Shown one piece after another: positions 42,402 to 53,912 of a stretch of DNA of 64,000 nt. The DNA is taken from assembly GCA_033558025.1 (NCBI GenBank), contig JAUCEF010000004.1, forward strand, positions 1,612,001 through 1,676,000, written 5' to 3'. Under the pieces are notes generated by a model, which saw only the letters and a program-made list of their open reading frames with translations, had not been told where the DNA came from and ran no database searches. The stretch comes from Phytophthora sp. 'mugwort'. Its lineage: Eukaryota; Oomycota; Peronosporomycetes; Peronosporales; Peronosporaceae. A program made the position numbers and the translations under genes. Position 1 is the first letter of the stretch. Every line of letters begins with the position of its first letter.

Positions 42402-43735
42402 TTGTCGTACTCTTATCATGGGAGACGGATTGTTTGTCACTGTATTGCACTGTACTACTACTACATGAATGGAGCGGAGGTCACCGCGGAAAGGATGCGG
42501 TTCACCCAAGACGAGGCTCTTGAGCTCCACCTCGTTCTGTGGGCAATGAGCATGGAAGACGTCTGGACTGAGCTACTGCTATGTGACGTGATAGCAGCAC
42601 CGGAGCGGCCACTTATACCTGGCGTTTGCTTCGACCTTCTCTCACACGGGAATGCCAACGCAGAGGCAGACTTCCGCTTCGATGTACAAGGTGTGCGAAG
42701 GCTTGCTTCGCTGTTTGCCCTCCCCGAAACCATCATCACAACCAGCAACTATCAGTGCAATCAGCAAGAGGCCATGGACATACTGTTCTATCGGCTGTCC
42801 TATCCGCGTCGACTGCATGATATGTCCGGGAAGCTTGGTCGATCCGCTGGCAGCTTGTGCCGCATATTCCTATGCATGGGTGAGTTGCATCACTTCTCAA
42901 CTATGCAATTGCTGGCATGCTAACCCAATGTTATTATGATCAGTCGACTATTTAGATGACAGGTATAAAGACAAGCAATCCTTTCAGACTCAGTTGGCCG
43001 CACGTCGTATGGACCAGTATTGCGCTGCAATTTCGGCGCGCACACACATTGAAGGAAGGTGTGTTCGCATTTCCAGATGAGACTAAAATTCCTTTTTGCC
43101 GGCCCAAGGCAATGGGAGATGGCGTCAACTTGCAACGTAGCGTCTACAACGGCCACAAGAGAGTTCATTGCCTCGTATTTCAGGGTAAGATATACAAAAT
43201 CGAAGCGGTTTGGAGATAATATGAGTTATCTAGCATGGTTGTGGGTAACATTACAGGTCTTACGACACCAGACGGACTGTTTATACACTTCTACGGACCG
43301 TATGAAGGCAGAATGAAGGCAGACGTCACGACACTATGGTGTTTGCAGCCAGTGGATCGTTGAAGTTTTTTAATCAACATCCTACACTCCTACACTTTTC
43401 GACGGGCGGACGGTTTTCGGTGACCCAGCGTACGGCATCAGCAAGGACGTCGTAACGGGTTTCAAACACGCGTTCTTTCCACTCATCAGCGCATATTCAA
43501 CAGATGAGTGCTGTTAGGACGTCTGCGGAATGGAACTTTAAGCTGATGAAAACGCTGTGAGCCTACGTTGATATCAAGAAAGGTTTGAAGGTGCGGCTCA
43601 GCCCAGTGGGCAAGTCCGTTCGTGGCAATGCTACTGACGAATTGCCACACCAGCTACTACGAAAGAGACCAAATTAGCTCATACTTCGACTTGGAGCCAC
43701 CGACGTTACTGGGGTATCTAGAAATGTAACCCTCA
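42402..43735 (+). pseudogene. PIF/Harbinger transposase, copy 2, inactive
   Basis: Plus-strand blocks: FRFDVQGVRRLASLFALPET, MDILFYRLSYPRRLHDMSGK, then LGRSAGSLCRIFL (42680-42870). A short gap holds DYLDDRYKDK-like residues. Then come HTLKEGVFAFPDETKIPFCR followed by PKAMGDGVNLQRSVYNGHKR and VHCLVFQG (43045-43185). TPDGLFIHFYGPYEGRMKAD (43265-43325), VFGDPAYGISKDVVTGFKHA (43413-43475) and VRTSAEWNFKLMKTL (43515-43558) contain the DDE_Tnp_4 catalytic region. Stops near 43360 and 43557 and several shifts break it. It is a different subfamily from the copy at 34880, with little direct similarity. Confidence 0.8.
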
Positions 43736-43849
43736 GACATAAAGCTTCATTTTGTTAGCCTTCCAGCACTCACTCCGACACTACCTACTTTTTCTGGCTA
43801 AACTGCTAGGACCTCCATGAGGCGCTGGTTATCAAGGCTGACGCTATCG

Positions 43850-44570
43850 CTCTACCTCAAGACGCTCCCTCTCAAGAGCAAGACGGTCAGCTCGCTCAGC
43901 TTCCCACTGCTCCTTCTTGTCCAACTCTTTCTCCTTGTATTCCGCCAGCATGCCCACGAGCTTGGTAAGCTTCGTGTTTGCCCTTTAGGGCTTTCACCAA
44001 AATCGGGGGCTGAGCGCTTTAAGCGCTCCACAGCCAGTTTGCGCACCGTTTCTCCAGCAGCCTCAGCGGCTTCTGCCTTGTTCGTATCTGCTGCTTTCTT
44101 AAGGGCCCTGATATTCGTGTCGATATTCTTCAATCGCTCGAGCGGTGCCTCCGCAAGCGCTTCCTTGTCCGAGAGCGTCACGTCGACCCCGGACAGACAG
44201 GCCTCTTTCGCATTTTTTCTTTTTAGCAGCATCTACATATAGGGATGGCACGGCAAACCAACGTTAGACCAGCATCAGCACCGTCCTGTTAGATATAGAA
44301 ACTTACCAATGAGCACAGTAGTGCGGTTTTGCGCGGTTTTACCGGTCAGTTTATCCTGCGAGAGGGTGAACACGACAGCAACACCGCGACTAGCTTGTCT
44401 CACTTGTCCATGACTTTCCCATCGCCATGCCGGAAAGGTTCGTCGGCGATCACCTGCTTCAGCAGCAGAATGTCGTCCTTCTCGGTGAAAATTTTGCGCT
44501 TCCGAGGCTCTGTTGCTGCGGGGGCGCGGCCATGGTGGCGTTGATAGTTTGACTGCTTTTGAACTGTGCT
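43850..44570 (-). pseudogene. Myb-like accessory protein of the second Harbinger element
   Basis: The minus strand near 44540-44400 reads RKRKIFTEKDDILLLKQVIA followed by DEPFRHGDGKVMDK and a stop where WDKL would be expected, a SANT/Myb-like DNA-binding start. It continues lower down with LERLKNIDTNIRALKKAADT and NKAEAAEAAGETVRKLAVER (44110-44020), a helical region. It is convergent with the transposase at 42402-43735, the classical two-gene layout of PIF/Harbinger elements. Confidence 0.62.
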
Positions 44571-46285
44571 CTTTGCGAATAGCTCAAGTGAATCACAGCC
44601 ATAGCGTGGGGATGGTGGCTGAGATTCCCCACACAAACGGAATCCCGAGATTTAGGTGTGAAGAGCAGTCGCTCAAACTTGTTTTAAACAAAACTTTGAG
44701 GCAAAGGATGGGGATTTGTCCGTACGAAATCTCTCTAATAGAGAGAATTTTTATTTGAATGTCAAGCACTCCCTGTACCTGCAATCGAAGAAAGCGAAAC
44801 CACTTGTTCGGTAAGAGTTCTCGATTCCACACGATCACCTGCCGTACTATCCACAATGACAGTGTAACATTCTCCGAAGGAAGGAGATGGACGGCAGCAG
44901 TCGGATTGGCCAATTTACAGAAGCGAGATGAGGGCGTCGGTTGGTGTTAAATTTCGTCGAGGAGAAACTGGGACGCCCTCGAGCGTTCTAACGGGATACC
45001 CCATCCATCATAGCATTCGACAGGTCGCTTCATGCTTGTTATATAAACCTCCGATAGAGTAGCTCTAGCGCCTTCAAAACTTCCACTAAGATCAGCACGA
45101 TCGGAAGCAATGCCAACAGCGACACTTCAGCCACCAAACCCGCCGCTCTGACCAGAGATGGCAAAATTATATTGCGCAATTTTTCACGGGCGTTTTGAGC
45201 TCCAGGTCCTGTTGGTGATCCGGGCCACCTCGAGATCACTCACTTGCAGCGAAAAACTTTGGATTACTGTAAATGGGTGTGTATTGCAGGCGGTCCATAT
45301 ATATACAGGCAAAGACGGATAAACCCGGCACCATGAATGGCGTCCCCGTAGTAAATGAGCCGCAAAGCCAAATTGATTTGGCGGAATTGGCATAAAATGT
45401 ACATGGGATTTCGCACAAACCGCACCAAAATATGCATAAAATTCACGGAATGATAGAGAAGATACGTAATTCCATCTGGAGTGCAAAAACAAGTGTAGGG
45501 ATCGATTTTGTTGGCTTGTCAAATTTTTCACAGTGAAAAGTACAATTGTTTTTGCTGGTTTTTTCGTTGCCGCATTTATTCAACGTTGTCTGTATTAATG
45601 AAAAAGCTTGGATTTGGGGATGTTTCAGACCGCTCATATTTTGAAGGCCCTTGTTTTTAGTAGAACCAGCACGCTGTCTTTCTCGCGATTCCGGGTGCTA
45701 CTGTTGCAATACGGATCAGCAAAAAAGGTCAAACTGATAAACCTTATAGGACTCGTTGGAGGTCAACCTATCGATAAATTTTACTAGCTCGAGTGTATGT
45801 GTAAAAGCTCAAGAACGAATGTACAATATTGACGTGGCGACCATTCGTTCGCCATATACGCTTCAACGTCGGCAGCAAACCAATCATGAAGAATGGCGCG
45901 CAACATCGTCCTCATTCACGGCTGTCGTGTAGCCAGACTGGGCCAAGTTCAACATAGTACGTGATGCGAGTCCGAAGTGCGGAGACTTGATTGGAGACTG
46001 CGATTCTCTGCGACGTAGGCATCATTTCTTGCTTGAACCAGGAGTCCATCAGTAGCTCGGTCACCATGCGGCCGTCCTGTTGGTAGGCAGAATGAATGGG
46101 GTGAGGACGCGGACGAATAGGAACTGCAGGCGGAGTTGATTGGGTCGGTGGGGGAGTGGCCATGGTAGTAGAGCGCAAATTGATCAATGAACGATTAGCA
46201 CACTGCCAGTAGAAATATGAAATGTTTCAAAATATTTACAGACTGTCAGACACTTTCATCCTATTAGTGTTCCTGGGTACATTTA
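44571..46285. other. Gene-poor stretch with small minus-strand frames
   Basis: No gene supported. A minus-strand frame at 45239-45039 holds a hydrophobic span (LVAEVSLLALLPIVLILVEV). Another at 46187-45912 is proline-rich at its start (TPPPTQSTPPAVPIRPRPHP). Neither is recognised. Confidence 0.35.
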
Positions 46286-46855
46286 TGTTGAAGTTGAAGA
46301 AGGGCGTTTTGCGTACTTCTTTATAGCCTGTGTTAACGCGGTGGCGGCAGAACCCGAGCTCACCCTTTGGATTCGTGCGTAGCATGAGCTCATATAACCA
46401 CCACGCGCCCTGGTCGGGCCATATGGTCCAGCAGGTTTTATCTCCGTGCTAGCCCTTGCGTTGCGACCAGCGCGGGCGGTATCGATAGCTATTGGTGCGA
46501 TAAATACCGTCAAATTAAACGTCTTCGCCTCGGGTCTCCGACGGCGAACTCCCTGCTTCAACTGCTAGCGCTTCAAATCGACGCCCGTCTCGCGGCAGCA
46601 GTAAAAGTCGGGCCGCTTTTCTTAGATAGTGACTCTTATATAGAATATGTCGGAGTATAGTTCGCCTCGTGCTAGTGCAACCACTATATTCGCTTTGTTA
46701 CGGTTGTTCTCGTTTCCCGTTGTCTCGGTGTATGTGGCCTCCCTGACCCGTCTTGGCCCGTTGCCGGCCTCGCTACTAGTGGTCCCTGTGCGGTTCTTGC
46801 CCGAGGTGTCTTTGCTCATGGCGCCGAACGCAAGTCGCCCCTACGAGCCTCAATA
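46286..46855 (-). repeat. Probable LTR (solo or remnant), 570 bp
   Basis: The segment begins TGTTGAAG and ends CCTCAATA, consistent with an originally TGTTGA...TCAACA terminal inverted repeat with one mutated end base. On the minus strand a TATA-like box (CTATATAAG) occurs at about 46642, as in an LTR U3/R region. No target-site duplication was found and no internal domain adjoins it. The minus strand also has a basic, Thr/Asn-rich open frame (46819-46622) that is probably accidental. Confidence 0.35.
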
Positions 46856-47493
46856 CCCCCCATTATTTATTTTTTAATCGTGCTTGTGCGACACATGTAT
46901 GAGACAAATAAAAATTATATTTTGCTTCGCCTGAGGAGATGAAGCAAGTTATCGCCAGCTAGGAATGCATCACATCTATGCAGTAGTTGTCAAAACCACG
47001 CGGTTAGATAAAGTAGGAATCTGAAACGTATTATGTTTGGCTGTGACAGGCCCGGTGCTCGCAAGATCCACAAAGACTAGTCCGCTCTACACTAAATCGG
47101 GCAAAACGTCGTCTCGGCGATGCGGCGGCGGGATAGAAATTCACCTCGCCCTGGCACACCGATCTGGGGGTGGATCCTTTGCGAGGACCTGCCCTGACCA
47201 CGACAAAAACTACTACCAGCACTGTAACTGTACATCAACACTGTTAGGTACACGAGTGCCACATAAAATTACCGATAGTCACAACCGTATCTCGACGACC
47301 ACCACCAATTTCGCACCCTACACTACATCACTCGCAGCGTGCACGCCACGAAAGTTATGACCAATTAAACTCCAGTATTGCATTGATTTAGACCAGCGAA
47401 AACATTTGAAAGTAGCGCATTGTGGCACCTAGTTCATCATTCTCGATCTGATACCGTATCGCCCCCACCCACACCGCCGCTCCCCCCACTGTC
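46856..47493. other. Spacer before the Mutator-like element
   Basis: No gene seen. The left end of the Mutator-like element probably lies here, but no long terminal inverted repeat could be paired with sequence at 49430-50100. Confidence 0.35.
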
Positions 47494-49430
47494 GTGCATC
47501 GCCGGATTTTCTGGGGAAGCCTCGTTGCCGACATTACCCGAGCGGATGCTGACATGCTGCTGGAGAGCTTGAAGCGATTCACTATTGATAAGAGCGATTT
47601 AAGCCAGTGCTGCATTTGCAGCGATGCAACACCCCATTCCATGCGGACGCAGCTTCGGCAGGGCGGCTGCACTGCCTGCTCATCGGCCCAGCCAACATTG
47701 AAATGTCCCTGGCGCGGCCGTGTTTTATCGTGCCAGATTCTCGACCTCGAGACCCCGGATGAAGTCCATGCGCACGTCATCCCGGTGCAATCGCGGTCAA
47801 GCCTCGCCTGACCCCCCCCCCCCCCACACACACACACACCTGATGAAGGAAGCGTTGCGCGACTAGGCATTGCAAGGTCTCCGCCCAGCCAGAATTTGGC
47901 GCTCCCTTATATATATCAAGCGCTTCAACCTGTTTGAGGCCACTCCCCCCCCCCTCCCTGTCGGTTGTGTAGCGCTTCGTCCACCACTACGTCGCTACCC
48001 GTCTTGGTGGAAGCGACGTTTTGGCTACTATTTGGCTCAAAATAAAGGAGGCAGCCTTCATGGGCCACGAAGAAAAGACAACGCCGTCCATTTTTACCTT
48101 GAATACCGACAGGGAGGGCAACCCGATTGTCGGTAACGGTAGTTACCATCGGCCCTTTGTGGTTGGCGTGAGCACCAAACGGTTTCTGCGTCAAGCTGAT
48201 CGTGACCCGGAGTCGTTCGCCCTACACGTAGATGCAACGTACAAGTTGACTCAGGTCGGTTATCCCGTGATTGTGGTCGGAATTTCGGGTCGAGCCAGGT
48301 GCTTGCACTTGCTTGCTAGTTTTCATAGTGTCGCAACAACAAGAAGCTCAGTACGCCGAGGTACTGTCGATGCTTCGTCAGGTCTTCACCGCCGTGACAG
48401 GCAAGCCGTTACGAGTGATAATGTATGGCGATGCCGACAGTGCCCAGTGGAACGCGCTGCAAGAAGCGTTTGGTGCCCAAGACACTTCCTTCCGTTTCCT
48501 CATGTGCTACTTTCACGTAGCGAAGAAGATCTACGAAAAAACGCGGGGGTTCGAGTCCATCGTCGCTGCAATGGTTATTCGTCGCGTTCACGAGTTGCAT
48601 TTCTCTCGATCCGATGCTGAGATTCTGCAACGACAGGCTGAACTGATGGAAGAGCGGAGTAAGTGGATTTAACTTGCGCATTTCAAAACCTACTTAACAA
48701 AGGTCTGGCTAAACCCCCGAGTGCGGCGTTGGTAGTGTTACCGCACTCCTAGCGGCTTCGCTACAACAAATAACCCCTGCGAGACTTACAACGCTGCACT
48801 CAAACGCGATGTCACTCTGCGCCGCAGACTCAAGGTGGGAAGCCCTTCTCGACCAGCTCCAGATATTCTCTGTAGGGCGGAGAGCATTCGTGCACACGCT
48901 TTCCAAACTAGCCTACGTTTGATGATCGCCTTGTTCGGCGTACTAGAGCTCTGGCACGCGCTGGCCTACTCCATGAATGTCGCCCGCAACACAACAGCAT
49001 CAGTTTCTTGCTGGGAAACATCGACACAAACGAGAATCGTCAGACTGTCAACGTGTTTGCAGTCCTGTCAACAAGAATCTATGACGTCATCGACCGCCGT
49101 TCTAGGGAGGGCCTATCCGTTGCAGCGCAGCTTGGAGTGGAGACCGCCCGGATGGAACACCTTGACATGCCATTGTCAGGATTGGAAGTCGATATCGAAG
49201 CTCGTACCTGCCCCTATCGCCTGTGCTGGAAGCAGGGTTGTTGGGTACACGTCTTGTATGCGTTAGGGACCGTGGGAAGCATGTACATGTCTGGCCGCGA
49301 GATGCTGGTCTATCGCAGACCAAACGGAAGCGTGTCCAGCAGTGTAACCAATCCGCAGGTCGTCCACAAATCACGGTCCAGCCCTGACCAACGAATAGAA
49401 GAGCAAAATCCCGACACTAAGCAAAGGAAA
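47494..49430 (+). pseudogene. Mutator-like (MULE) transposase with SWIM finger, inactive
   Basis: The plus-strand order fits MULE transposases. The N-terminal Cys/His region includes CCICSDATPHSMRTQL ... ACSSAQPTLKCPWRGRVLSC (47610-47745). The MULE catalytic domain has ESFALHVDATYKLTQVGYPV then IVVGISG (first Asp, 48212-48288), MYGDADSAQWNALQEAFG (second Asp, 48421-48475), CYFHVAKKIYEKTRG and a helical tail. A SWIM-type finger follows, ARTCPYRLCWKQGCWVHVLY then ALG (49200-49268), with SGREMLVYRRPNGS. Frames change near 47820, 48300, 48660 and 49010, two of them near C homopolymers. Confidence 0.8.
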
Positions 49431-49569
49431 GCATTTATGCGTACATGTGTCCTTGTGTCCGTAGACAGTCACAATCCGTTGATCATTACCTGATAACTGA
49501 GCGTAAGCATTTGTGCGTACATTTGTCCGTAGACAACCACAAGCCGTTAATCATTACGTGATAACTGAG
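49431..49569. repeat. Imperfect tandem duplication (71 and 63 bp)
   Basis: Copy 1 (49431-49501) and copy 2 (49507-49569) share GCATTT, TGCGTACAT, TGTCCGTAGACA, CCGTT and ATCATTAC...TGATAACTGAG in the same order. Copy 1 has an extra 8 bp (TGTCCTTG region). It lies just after the last recognisable codons of the MULE. Confidence 0.85.
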
Positions 49570-50248
49570 AGCGACAGCAGAGCGGCGGGCGGCAGCGGGG
49601 CCACGAGCTGAGAACCTGGTGAGGCGACAGCGTCTCCGGTACTGCCTTGAAAGTGATGGGGGGGGGCTCTTAAACAAATCCCCGGTGTATTCTCTTAAAA
49701 CAGGGATGGTAAACGACGCGACTAACTGAGGGTTGTCCCGTCTCCGCTACAATGCTGCTGTATGGTATGCAGTGCTGAGCACCAAATATAACCGTGTATG
49801 TAAGATTTCCTCATCCTCCGCGCTATCCTGGTAAAACGGAAGTCTCGCGAAGGTTATGTTCTGTTTTATGGATACACTGTACAATTGTATTATACATGTG
49901 GCTGCCCCCCCCCCCCTTATTAGTCGGGCTATGACCAATTGTGGTGCAAGGCTACGAGGTTCGAAAAACGGACTGACTACCTGAGATGCACGACTATATA
50001 CGTGCGTGAATAATAAACGCGGTATATCTCCTTCACCCCACTTTAACCTCGTTATATCCGCGCTCATACTCGCTGGGTACTGGGCTGTAGAATTGAGAGG
50101 TGGCTAACTGCTCTCTAGACGCCATCGATAAAAACATCTAGACCGCACAGCAGCAAGGCTTTCAGGCACGTGTTGCACTCCTTGTCGTCGACTTCCAGGT
50201 TGACGCACCGAACGCACTCAGCTGTCGTATCTATGAAAACATGCTTGC
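49570..50248. other. Spacer with G9 and C12 homopolymers
   Basis: No gene recognised. Contains G9 at 49658-49666 and C12 at 49905-49916. Confidence 0.35.
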
Positions 50249-50720
50249 TCAGGTAAGCGACTTATTCGCCCACTCACCTAGTCGACATATGCCGAGCCTC
50301 ACACAGGCGGGGCCAGTGAGCTCTGGGTCTTGGATAGGGAATAGGTCTGCTGGCTGTACCTTATCCATTGCATTAGCCGGGAAGACGCGATCGTAGTCTT
50401 TAACAGCTTTGCTGTCTCCTGCACCCCATCGCTTAAACGCTCGCTGCAATTGTCCATCTGAAGCGCACGACCAACAGCAAACGGTCCGCTAGCCCCCCAT
50501 ATTCTAACACCACGGATCCATTGCACCATGTTGACGATGCTGATGCAAGCCGAAGTCGAGGACCGATAACATACGTCGTAACCGGTGTCGAGCAAGCCCT
50601 GAATCGGATAGATGGAATAATTATTCTTGATATCAGTATTGGGCACAGGGCCTTAGAATTGCGGCTACCCTTCAGCAGCATAAACATCGTGGTGCCTTCC
50701 CAGCCTGAAACCCTCAAATT
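50249..50720 (-). pseudogene. Unidentified coding remnant
   Basis: Overlapping minus-strand frames look like decayed coding sequence: VQWIRGVRIWGASGPFAVGR (about 50530-50475), KDYDRVFPANAMDKVQPADL (about 50402-50345) and FPIQDPELTGPACVRLGICR. I do not recognise the protein. The surroundings suggest a transposon-derived gene. Confidence 0.3.
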
Positions 50721-52249
50721 TTCTCGTTATGGGGAAATATCCTCTAATTAATACCAAATTAATTGAAAGCAACCAATAAATACGCCAAACGTACCCGACA
50801 CAATTTGGGATACCTCATCTCTTTGAAAGTCGAGGGTTTTGCCATTGTCCAGATCAATCATGAGGTGGCTCCCCATCAAAACCAATCATATGACTGGGGG
50901 GATAGCCTCTTCATCAAACTGATGCTTCCGTTTCCTCGGGCGGATGGCCATCGCGGTGTCGATGAGCTGCTGTTTGGCCTCAGTGACCTGCTTGTTACTT
51001 TTCAGGCACCGAGGGACGATATTGTAGCGCTCGTGGAATGCCTGCACGTGGCAATTTGCCATCTTAAAGCGACAGGAACACCGCGAACTGTGAATGCATT
51101 GTTGTAGGTGCTGTGAGCACTGCTCTCGATCATGATACATTGTTGTAGGTGCTGTGAGTACTGCCCTCGATCGTGATACTACCAACCGAACCGAAACCAT
51201 AACCTCGGTCTTGCGCAGTAGCTTAAATTCGGCTAAGGGCTGTGAGTATAGCGACTCCCACTGAGCCTCGAGTTTCTTACCGATGCCGGTTAGGGTGTGA
51301 AGATTAGCTGCCCGGGAACCGCGAACAGATGCCGTACTTAAGTTGCTGCTTTGTTACGCGCCCTCCTTCAGCTTCCCTCTCACCAATCCCGGGCCCTGTT
51401 CATGTTGACTCAGCACTGCTTGAACGAAATGAAGAGGCGACCTCTGTCGACGGTACCTTTGTGTGTCTCGCCGCGATCTCCATTCACTCGTGGTCTTCGA
51501 GGCTCCGGCGACCACGAATTATGATGTATGATTAATTTTGGCTCATTACTATTCTGTGTGCAATGCTAAGTACTACATGTAATAAGAGTTGGGGTGTGAT
51601 GGTATCTTTTTAAGATATTTTTTTAAAAAATTGGAGTGCCATAGTTATGTTTTAATGAAAAAGTGTACTTGCATATTGTGGTTATTCATCATCATTAGAG
51701 ACTTCTTGCTCAAGTAATTTACGCTATTTTAGACCAAAACCAGTCCATAGAGTTTAGGTGATTCATAGCCGTGCGATCCAGCTATCATAAGTTCCTGGAA
51801 GGAACGCAACTCGGCCCCCAATAGTATAGTGGTACGTGAACGCATATGCAGATATAACTGCAGCATTACATACTTCAAATTGGATGGGTTTAGAAAGTGA
51901 ATATCAGATAACTGGGGATCCACTTTGCAGATGTCATTTGCGCACTATGGCGGACAGCAGCAGCGGCAATCCGTATCGGGCCTTTTGTGAGCTCGCACGG
52001 CATCTCATCCGACGGAGAACAGTGCCGTACAGTGATCCAACATCGTGGTGATGGCACAGTGACCTTACATTCGCCGTTCACATGGCCACCTTCGTCGTCT
52101 CTACAGGGAAATACTGGCGCGGTCGAGCTTCAGATGCTGGATCGAGTGGAATGCTTTGCTAGATCAAGTGGCTTGGATTCATCTGGTGGGTGTTTGCGCA
52201 TGAGCAACAACTCAGCCACGATATAGCTACTAACTCCAATTTGAAGTCT
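50721..52249. other. Gene-poor stretch
   Basis: On the minus strand near 51090-50890 a stretch reads CSCRFKMANCHVQAFHERYN then KSNKQVTEAKQQLIDTAMAI. It may be the end of a second Mutator-like transposase with a degenerate SWIM finger. Two near-identical 40-bp units (GTTGTAGGTGCTGTGAG...CTCGATC.TGATAC) occur at 51101-51139 and 51142-51180. The rest is AT-rich without a recognised gene. Confidence 0.35.
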
Positions 52250-52689
52250 TTACCGACGGACAAGCTCGCTGGAGGCCTGCGGAGAATACAATGAACCAGA
52301 GTATTGGTGGTGGTGCCGACAGTGCCTTAGCACCCAATTTTCACGTCGAAGGCGGCTAAAGTTGCTCAACGTCGTATGCTCTTTAGAAACACCACTAGCT
52401 CGGCGGCTTGCCACTAATTCTTGTTTGTGCTTCTTTATCAGAGCAGCAACCTTGTCACGACATGCCCTGAGGGAAAATGAGGCGTCAACAGCCTCATTCA
52501 GTTCGTCTGCAACCGCTTGCCACTCCAACTCGCCATTGCCGTGAAACGCCGAATACGTCTTGCGACGAGCAACGATCAGCATCAGTTTTTCGCAGTCACG
52601 CTGGTTGAAGCGCGACCGCTTATCCGGATCCACAACCCGAAATGGAACCTCTTCAAGATCTTTAAGCACCTCAGCCCCTGGCATGTTTC
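52250..52689 (-). pseudogene. SANT/Myb-like protein split by the gypsy insertion
   Basis: The minus strand reads LKDLEEVPFRVVDPDKRSRF, then NQRDCEKLMLIVARRKTYSA, ELEWQAVADELNEAVDASFS, then LRACRDKVAALIKKHKQELV and ASRRASGVSKEH, a SANT/Myb-type DNA-binding protein of the kind encoded by oomycete DNA transposons. The frame is cut by the LTR at 52690. The upstream codons are found on the other side of the gypsy element at about 59310-59201 (ALYSVKYAHRSLRVPTVIAE then DPKETRG), and join in frame when the element and one target duplicate are removed. Confidence 0.65.
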
Positions 52690-52962
52690 TGGAATAGGTT
52701 GTTGACATGAAAGCCTCACACAACACTACAGCTGGGAGAGGACCTGTAAGACGGTAGTGTCTAAGCTGGGAGGCCTCGGGGACAAGGCGATAGCATCACA
52801 GCTGGTGTGAGACGATAACGTCACAACAGCAACTCCCACCAGGCTGGTAAGAACGTAGTGCTAAGAGTAGATAGTTTACCTTTTGCTTTGGAGAATATAC
52901 TCGGCACAAGTGTTCAGGGAGTGCCAGCTCCCCTAGAGGTGTCTTCACTGAGACCTACTACA
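52690..52962 (+). repeat. Left LTR of the gypsy element
   Basis: 273 bp, nearly identical to 58929-59200. The first triplet is TGG instead of TGT. No clear tRNA primer-binding site follows; the next bases are AAGTTAACTTTAGTTCG. Confidence 0.92.
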
Positions 52963-53097
52963 AAGTTAACTTTAGTTCGTGGTCAACATGAAGACTACGG
53001 ATACCAAGATACTCAAGGCTACGTCAATGGGTGTCCCGCTGTTAGTCCCGCTGACAGCTCATATAATTGAGAGCACGTCACACGCTGCGTTAGTCAA

Positions 53098-53912
53098 GTG
53101 GCGTCGGGTGAGAAGGACTACGAGCAGCAGGTTGCCATGAGACTTCACCACGACCAAGAAAAGGTGGCCGAAGCCATTACGAGCATTAAGACTCGTTTAC
53201 GCGGGGCTTGCTCGAGGTGCTATGTGATCTGGAATGGGGAATCGCGATCGACGATGTCACTGACGACATGCCAACAACGAAGATTGATGGCGTCATAGCG
53301 ACCGTCGTTAACAACATTGTTCCCAACGTCGCCGCTGAGTTTAAGCTGACGGTTAAAATGAATCTAAAGGAAACTGACGTTCGCAGATGAGTGATCCAGT
53401 TCTGTAAGGCTGGGAGGCAACTGATTGAAGAACATGGCAGGCGCGGATTCTTTACTGATAACGAGGGAAAGAAGCTCAAGTGTAAGATGTTCGTAGGAGC
53501 GATCGAACCCCCAGCTCTGCGAGGAGATGTCGAAGCAATTTTGGCGTACCAGAAGCGCTCAGCTCGTACGGATGAGCGAGACTTGTTTCAATGCTTCTCG
53601 AAAGAACTTTCGAACACGAACGCGACCTCCAGCGGAAAAAGGACAACGCAAAGCTACGAGACCTGATGAGGGTATTGCCTCCGATTTCAGCAGTCGATCA
53701 AAACAGAAGGTGCGAATTGGCAGTAATGCGGCAATGTCCAAGTCATTCGCCAAGGGGCAAAGCAAGCCTGAGAAGACTGATCCGCCCGTGAAGAGGGATG
53801 TCACTCCACCGCCTGATGGAGGTTGTCTCAAGCGCAAAGGTACCCATTGGCTGGTGCACTGCCCGGAGGGGTCTCCTGAAGATAAAGAAGCGATTACTGC
53901 GAGAGCACCATG
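53098..53912 (+). pseudogene. Gypsy gag region
   Basis: Frames carry KEDYEQQVAM-like helical gag sequence, then FCKAGRQLIEEHGRRGFFTD and IEPPALRGDVEAILAYQKRS. The end is a zinc-knuckle remnant, GGCLKRKGTHWLVHCPEGSP, in which the second Cys of CX2C is lost. Frame changes occur near 53390 and 53640. Confidence 0.6.

Noticed and set aside
42230..44710. A TIR pair for the second Harbinger element (TTGTTTGAAATTCTGTTTGG against AAACAAAACTTTGAGG)
   Set aside because: Similarity is weak and A/T-driven, with no 3-bp duplication visible.
46622..46819. Thr/Asn-rich minus-strand frame considered as a small secreted protein
   Set aside because: It has no signal peptide and lies within a segment with LTR-like ends and a TATA box.
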